Below, in pieces: positions 57,156 to 64,000 of a stretch of 64,000 nucleotides of DNA (position 1 is its first letter; each line of letters begins with the position of its first letter). The stretch lies in assembly GCA_010094045.1 (NCBI GenBank), contig ML986699.1, positions 95,644 through 159,643 of the forward strand, written 5' to 3'. A program made the position numbers and the translations under genes. The notes under the pieces are model-generated. The model was not told the DNA's origin, searched no databases, and was given only the letters and a program-made list of their open reading frames with translations. Origin of the DNA: Lojkania enalia. Lineage: Eukaryota; Ascomycota; Dothideomycetes; Pleosporales.

Positions 57156-60100
57156 TATACTAGTAGTATATAGGTTAGTAATATAATAACTACCTAATAT
57201 TAAGAGAATAAGAACTATCTAAAGATATCTACTATATTATAAAGTTAAGTTATAATAACCTAAAAGCTGTAAGCCCTAAAAGAAGCTATAATATAGAAAG
57301 TATAGGAATAGGAGACCTATATTATATAGATGTAATATAAGCTAGCTGCAGCTAGAGCCGACCTAGCTAAAGCTAAATAATAAGTATAAGCTAAGATAGC
57401 TCTACTAAGAAAGTTTAATAGTAAGAAAGAATATATTAACCCTTTTCTTATATTAATAGAACTATACTTTAGGTTTAATAGCACGAACTTCTTCTTAAAC
57501 GAGGATAAGATCTTAGCTGTAATAATAAATATAGAAGAGATACTACTAGTATAGGCCGAACTATTTATAGCAGATTAGCTGGAGAATAGAGGTAATATAA
57601 AGAAGACTAGAGAATCTACGGACAAACTCTTTAAGAGCTGGAAGAGATTTAAGAATAAGGTCTAAAATATTTTTAGAGAAGTAGATGTAAAATAAGAAGT
57701 ATAAAGGAAGTTATTAAGACTAACCTAGACTAAGAGGGTAACGGATTATATTATAGAATTCTAAAGACTTAGCGCTAGACTAGGATAGGACGATAGTATA
57801 TTAGTAGAAATCTTCTATAAAGGTCTAAAGGATAAGGTTAAGGACGATCTAGTAAAAGAAGAAAGGCTAATAGAACTATTAGAAATAATCGAATTAGCGG
57901 TTAGGATTAATAACCGTTAGTATAAGTAGGAGATAGAAAAATAATCTCAGCCGCAGATATTCGTGCTAGTAAAGAAGGAAAGTAAGATAGCGCTATAGGA
58001 CGGTGATCTAATAGTTCTTGGAAAAGTCGAAAAGGATAAAGGAAAGAACTACTAATAATTAAGGATAAGCAGTCTTAAGAAAGAAAGGTTTAAGGAGGGA
58101 GCGTACCTTTTATATAGATAGAAAGGGTACTATATAAAAGAATATCTAAGTAAGAAGAAGAAAGCCTATATAATAACTACGTAACCTATTAATAGATGCT
58201 AACAACTAATAAGGTACTAGACGTATTATATAGATAATAGATACAGAACGTACTATTTAGTAAAAGAAGAAAGCAATTATTAGCTACAGCTAAAGAGGGT
58301 AGTAGTAGTTATTAGAAATATAAAATATCTACTAGGCGTATTAAGACTCGATAATATAATAATCCTAGAAAGAATAAAGTAAAAGAAGTACTAGATCTAT
58401 AATAAAATATACTAGACTAGGTTATACCTTTAGAAATACTAGAATATCCTATTTAAAGAAGTAATATTCTAAGATAGTTAGAACGTACTAGAAGCTATAG
58501 TAAAATTAGTAAGAAAGATTATAAACGAAGAAATATTCGAGTATATATAAGAGATATATTAAGGCTATCTTATAGAGCTAGTAAAAGGTAAGAAAGGGAA
58601 ATATATACTACCCTATAAGAACAGCTGTAAAAAAGATTAGGCCAGCTGTTATTAGGATAATTACTGGATATATAAGAGTATTAAGATAAAGCTAGGAGTA
58701 TAGTCTAGAATAGATACGTAATTATTACTAAGAATCTTACTATCTTAAGACGAAATAGAAGATTATATAGAAAATAGGTACTGTTAGATTTATAGAAGTC
58801 TAATTTACCTTAGAATAGAGTATCTATACTAGTTTAGTAAAATTATCGTAGAAGCCGAAGAGCTAAAAAAGGTAGTTTTAGAGGTAAGGGAGATGTAAGG
58901 GGATATTAGAGGACGACTTAATATTACAGCTTATAAGATAACGGGAGTAAGTATATCTAAGGAGAAGGAACATCTCGAGGATAATATATATTTAGAGGAA
59001 TATAAAGCGCTAAACTGGAAATAATATATAGTTAGATGCTAATACTACTAAGATATATTTAGAGTACTTAAATAGTAAGGATTAGATAAAGACTACTAAC
59101 TAATTAAATAGTAATAGTATTTTTTAGGATAGAAGTATAAGATATATAGTAAGTAAGTAAAGGCTGCTTACGCCTAAGAACTATAGATAAGGTATAGTAT
59201 AGATAGATGTCTACTATATAGAGGAGAAAAGAAGAAGGTAGGATTCTTCCCACTTTAGTTAAAAAACTAAGTAGCCCCTAAGGTAATAGCTATACTAAAG
59301 AACTAGGTAGGAAAGCTGTTAGAAGGGTTACTAGTATAGTACTTTTATATATAGTACTCTAAGCGGAGTTTAACAGGAGGAAGTTTAAAATACTACTTAA
59401 TAGTAGAGCTTTAGATACGTTTATATTAGCGTAATAGGTTTACGAGAATAATATAGAGTAGAAGGAAAAAGTAGTACCTTGCACGATATACCTAGTAGAT
59501 AATAAGCTAATAGACTATAGTAGAGGAGTTATACTAATAGAAATTAAAAAGCGAGCGCTTAATATTACAGGATATACTAATATAAAGAGTATTAATATTA
59601 TAAACCTAGGAAAATTTAATATATTGCTAGGTATAGACTAGCTAGCTAAATATAATCCTAGAGTAGATTAGTAGTAAGGGATAGTTTATAGGCTATAGAG
59701 CCGATTTAAGATAGAACGGGTAGTAGGATAGTATAAGATAAGGTATCCTTCGGGTCTACAGTTAATATAGAGAGTATTAGCAGCTACAATAGCGAGATAT
59801 CTTAAGAAGATAAGATAGATACTAGGTATTATTATAGTTTGAAAAGTATATAAGAAACTATAGAACGATAGTATACTCTAAAAAATCTAAGAGGATTATA
59901 GCGAATTTATAGAGCTATATAAAGAAGCGGAGAATAGAGGATTACTTAAGTATAAGAAATACAACTATAAAATTATTATTAAGGATAAAAAGAAGCTAAA
60001 ACCTAGTCTAATATATAACTTAAACCGAGAATAAAGAGAAGAACTTAGAAAGTACATCTAAAAGAATTTGGTAAGAGAGTATATACGACTAAGCTAGAGT

Positions 60101-63100
60101 AAAATAGTATTACTAATATTATTTGTACCTAAGAAAAACGGTAAATTAAAGTTATATATAGACTACTAACAGCTAAACAATATAACTAAGAAAAATAGAT
60201 ACCTATTACCTAGGATAATAGAGCTTATAAGTTAGTTATAAGGAGCTAAGTAGTTTATAAAGTTTAATATAAGAGAAGAATACTACTAAATTTAGATAAA
60301 GGAGGGTTATAAATAGAAAATGGTATTTAAGATAAGAGAAGGTCTTTTTAAATACCTAGTAATACTATTTAGACTTATAAATATACCGGTAATCTTCTAA
60401 GCAGTTATAAATAATATATTAAGAGAATACTTAGATATATTTATAATAGTATATTTAGATAATATTCTAGTCTATATAAATAGATTGCTAAGAGAGTATA
60501 AGGAATATATTAGAAAAGTACTAGAGAAACTGTAGGAGTATAAGTTACTTATAATCCTAGAAAAGTACGAGTTTTATAAGATAGAAATAGAGTTCTTAGG
60601 GTTCCAGATATTTAGAGAAGGTATTAAGATAGAATAAGAAAAGGTTAAAGTAATACTAGAATAGCTAGTACCTACTTTAGTTAAATAAGTCTAATCCTTT
60701 CTAAGCTTCGCGAATTTCTATAGGAAATTTATAAGTAGGTACTCTAAAGTAATAGCACCCTTAATAGAGGTTACTAAGAAAGAAAAAGGGTTCGAGTAAT
60801 AAGAAGTATAGTAAAAAGCCTTTAAAGAACTGAAAGCTTACTTTACCTCAGTGTTAATACTAAGGATGCTAGATCTAGAGAAGTAATTCTAAGTAGAAAT
60901 AGATGCTTTAGATAAAGTAATAGGCGCTTGCTTAAGCTAGTAAGACGAAGATAGAAAGTAGAGGCTACGAGCCTACTTTTTAAGAAAAATAAAACCGGAA
61001 GAACTTAACTACGATATATATAATAAGGAACTGTTAGTAATAGTTAAAGCGTTAAGAGAATAGCGAGTATATTTAGTAGAAACTAAATACCTATTTAAAG
61101 TCTAGACAGATTATAAGAACTTTATATACTTTATAATAATAAAAGAACTTATAGAAAGATAAATACAATAGGTAGAACGGTTAGTAGACTATAACTTTAG
61201 AATAATATACTAGAAAGGGTTAGAAAATATAGTAGTAGACGCGCTAAGTCATAGAGCCGACTATATAACTAAAGAAAAATATAAAAGAAATGCGATCCTA
61301 AGATAAGAATTAGATAGATCCCTTATATATAACTACCTACGAATCGTCTAAGTTATAAAACTAACTATACTAGAGTAAAACTAGTAATAGAAGCTAAGAA
61401 ATATATAGATAGTAGAGCGATATCTAATAAGTAGTAACGAAGTAAAAGCAATTAAAAATGCAACTTAATAACAACTATATATATACTTATATATATAAAA
61501 GTAGATAATAAAAGAATTATATAAATTGCTAGAATAGGGGCATCTAGGAGTAGTAGAGATAGAGCGAAGGCTGAGGAAGAGCTTTACCCTTACCAGTATA
61601 AGAAAAGAAGTATAAGACGTACTAAACAAGTATTTAAAATGCGGAAAGAATAAGGCTATAAGGTATAAACCTTATAGATTCTTACAACTATTAGAAGCAC
61701 CTAAAGGACTATAGAAATAGATTATAATCGACTTTATAACTAAGTTACTAAAGTTAGTAGAACTAGGGTTAGAAAGAAAATACGATATAATTATAAATAT
61801 AGTAGATTAGTTAATAAAATATATATACTTTAGACTAGTATTAGAAACTATAATAATACCTGAACTAGCGTATAAGTTGTTATATATAGTATTTGTAAAG
61901 TATAGAGTTCTAAAGTATATTATCTTAGATAGAGATAAGTTGTTTACATCTAAGTACTAGTAAAGATAGATAGAAAAGATAAGAATCTAATAACGGATGT
62001 TAACTAGCTTCTACCTATAGATAGACGGTTAAATAGAACGAGTTAACTAGAGTCTAGAAACGTATCTAAGGATATATATTAATAGATAATAAAATAATTA
62101 GGTTAAATTATTACCTATAGTATAGATAGCCTATAATAGAATAACCTAAAGTACGATAGGAACTATACCTTTTAAAGCTAACTATAGATAAAAAGCCGTT
62201 ATATATTAGGAATAGAATAAGAAAGAGTTTCTAGTTCTACTAGTAGACTAGAAAGCTAGAGAAATAAAAGAAATCTATAATTAGCTTAAGGAAAAGATTT
62301 AGTTAAGAAACCTTAAAATAGTAGAATAAGCTAATAAGCTAAGGGTTAAGGAACTAACCTTTAAGAAGGAGGGTAAAGTTTTCCTGTTAACAAAAAACTT
62401 AAAGACTAAGAGGTCTATAAAAAAGTTAGATTATAAGAGAATAAGACTATTTCTAATTAAAGAATAGGTTAGACCTATAAATTTTAAACTAAAGCTACTA
62501 GAAAATATAAAAATATATCTAGTATTTTACAAATTAAAACTAGAACCAGCACCGGATAATATACTACTATAAGAAACTATTAATATAGAACTAGAACAAG
62601 AATACGAAGTAGAATATATACTAGTAAAGAAATAGTTCGGACGTTAGTAGAAATATCTAGTAAAGTAGGAAAAATACTTATAGGAGGAAAATTTATAGAA
62701 ACTAGTATAGAATCTAACTAACTGTGCTACAAAGCTAAAGAAGTTTTACTAGAAGGCTAGAATAATAGGTTATTAAGTAGAGCCTAGTTAGGAAGTAATA
62801 GTAGTAGTAATATAGAAGAAGCCTCTTATATAGAACTTAAAACGATAGTAGAGAACGCTTCGGATACGGCAGACCTCCTCTCTTCCTCCTCTAACTTCTC
62901 TTACTCTTCTATCGACTTTACCTCTTATTTACTAAGATTGAAACTATACTTTTCTAAAGAATAAATGTGCTTCTTAGTATATTTTAGATAAGAAAGAGCT
63001 GCTTAATAGTAACGCATGGATTCTTCTAGGCGATAAATTCCCTCTTCCTTAACAGCTACGAAATCTTAATAGGTAGAGGTAGACTTTTTACAGGCCTTCG

Positions 63101-63575
63101 ACATGTTCGCTAGAAAACGGCGAAGGGTACCCTTAATTAGAGAAAGATTATAGGACAAACCCTAAGAAAGATACTCTCTATATATAGAAGAAAGAATAGT
63201 ATTACTATAATAGTTACGGTTTATAGACTAATAGTTTAAATAATAGTAAGGTAGATCTATTATAATACCTAGTAAAAGAATTAAGAAACTAGTACGATAA
63301 TTATAAGTAGAAGTATTCTCGCGTTAAACCTTTAGTATAGTAGAAAGGGAAAAAGAAAAAGAACCGGGCTATACTCGCGAGTTGAGTAGGACCTACTGGA
63401 ATATATAAAGTACTAACCCTAGAATAGGAAAATATAGACGCAGCTTTATAGTATACCTATACTAAGTATATTAGAAGTTAAGATAAGCTGCTAGTAGTAG
63501 TAGAATACTATACCTAAATAGAATAGGTAAGGTAATAGATTAGAGAGCTTTAAGATAAACCTATAGAAGGGGGGG
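57156..63575 (+). mobile_element. Ty3/gypsy chromovirus internal region, gag-pol relic, RIP-mutated
   Basis: About 6.4 kb with no open frame above 60 codons, yet the order of a Ty3/gypsy element is readable through the stops: gag capsid about 57600-57950, zinc-knuckle region about 58090-58150, protease-linker about 59400-59700 (NILLGID), reverse transcriptase about 60110-60600, RNase H about 60880-61260, integrase about 61530-62290 and a chromodomain about 62597-62745. At the RT active site near 60450 the reading is YLDNIL, the second catalytic Asp having become Asn by G-to-A. Stops stand where Trp and Gln are expected (TGG and CAG to TAG). A polypurine tract (agaaggggggg, ending about 63575) precedes the 3' LTR. 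The element is dead. Confidence 0.9.
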
Positions 63576-64000
63576 TAGGTATTATAAATATAGAATATTA
63601 AGGGGTACCGCTTCTATAGCTAGGGCTTAATCTAATATTAGCTACTATAGAGGTTAATTCAGACGAGGACTAATAAGGTAATAATAGGTAGGAGTATATT
63701 AGGGACCAATTATTAGATAGTAAGTAGTAGGACTATAGGAACTGGGGAGATAATTAGTTGGACGACGAAGTATAGTATAACCTATATACATAACTATAGT
63801 AGAAGTATTAGATATAGTAGAACGGACCTAACAAACCTGATAGACCTGATAAGCTAGGCTTAATAGTCTTAGACTTAGCTATATAAGAAGGAAGATCTTC
63901 TTATAAGATTAAGTCCTTTATAGTTATTCTCGCAGATTTATCTTATTACTCTATTAGACTTCTAAATATACTTATTATATTCGAAGAACCGGCGAACCTA
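63576..64000 (+). repeat. 3' LTR of gypsy chromovirus (copy D), cut by the window end
   Basis: Starts directly after the polypurine tract and matches the first about 425 bp of the 5' LTR, with transitions between them. The rest lies beyond the window. Confidence 0.85.

Noticed and set aside
57156..63575. CRISPR or other repeat arrays in the AT-rich end
   Set aside because: The repetition is from mutated LTRs and low-complexity TA-rich sequence, with no regular spacer pattern; the organism is a fungus.

Overview
The window is nuclear DNA of a filamentous ascomycete (Pezizomycotina). The evidence is many 43-116 bp GT-AG introns with CTAAC/CTGAC-type branch sites, fungal-only families (RTA1, Zn2Cys6 regulators, rhodopsin-like PTH11-type membrane protein, non-reducing polyketide synthase with SAT domain) and transposon relics mutated by C-to-T/G-to-A changes that turn CAG, CGA and TGG codons into stops, as repeat-induced point mutation (RIP) does. 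The class cannot be fixed from the sequence; Leotiomycetes or Lecanoromycetes-like fungi are possible.

Layout. 1-2198: no convincing gene, only a possible broken secreted-protein gene with a poly-T run. 2199-11813: accessory and metabolic genes: RTA1 membrane protein (-), Zn2Cys6 regulator with a GC-AG intron (-), secreted SurE-like phosphatase (+), isochorismatase-family hydrolase (-), peroxisomal dienoyl-CoA isomerase (+). 12108-33480: mostly conserved cellular genes: RACK1/Cpc2 with an intronic U24-like snoRNA (-), NmrA-like protein (+), U1 snRNP protein C (-), CH-domain/calponin-repeat protein (-) divergent from a complex I assembly factor (+), an F-box-like protein (+), RTF1 (-) divergent from COQ7 (+), the replication checkpoint mediator MRC1 (-) and a C2H2 protein (+). 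33481-37644: gene-poor stretch with a RIP-degraded Fot1/pogo transposase that is itself split by a solo-LTR-like insertion.

37645-51364 is a probable secondary-metabolite cluster: a non-reducing PKS (SAT-KS-AT-PT-ACP-CMeT, no release domain seen), a seven-helix rhodopsin-like membrane protein, an O-methyltransferase and a GMC oxidoreductase. The PKS should make a C-methylated aromatic polyketide, which the methyltransferase and the flavoenzyme could then modify. A MOSC/mARC-like protein and a small RING-H2 protein follow. From about 54955 to the end the DNA is AT-rich and without ORFs: a Ty3/gypsy chromovirus with gag, protease, RT, RNase H, integrase and chromodomain still recognisable between two LTRs, plus two further LTR copies enclosed by an inverted repeat of which only one arm is RIP-mutated. 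The PKS cluster therefore lies between two transposon graveyards.

All exon models were made by hand from reading frames, splice consensus and family expectation; where exon sums are given they keep the frame. No database search was possible.
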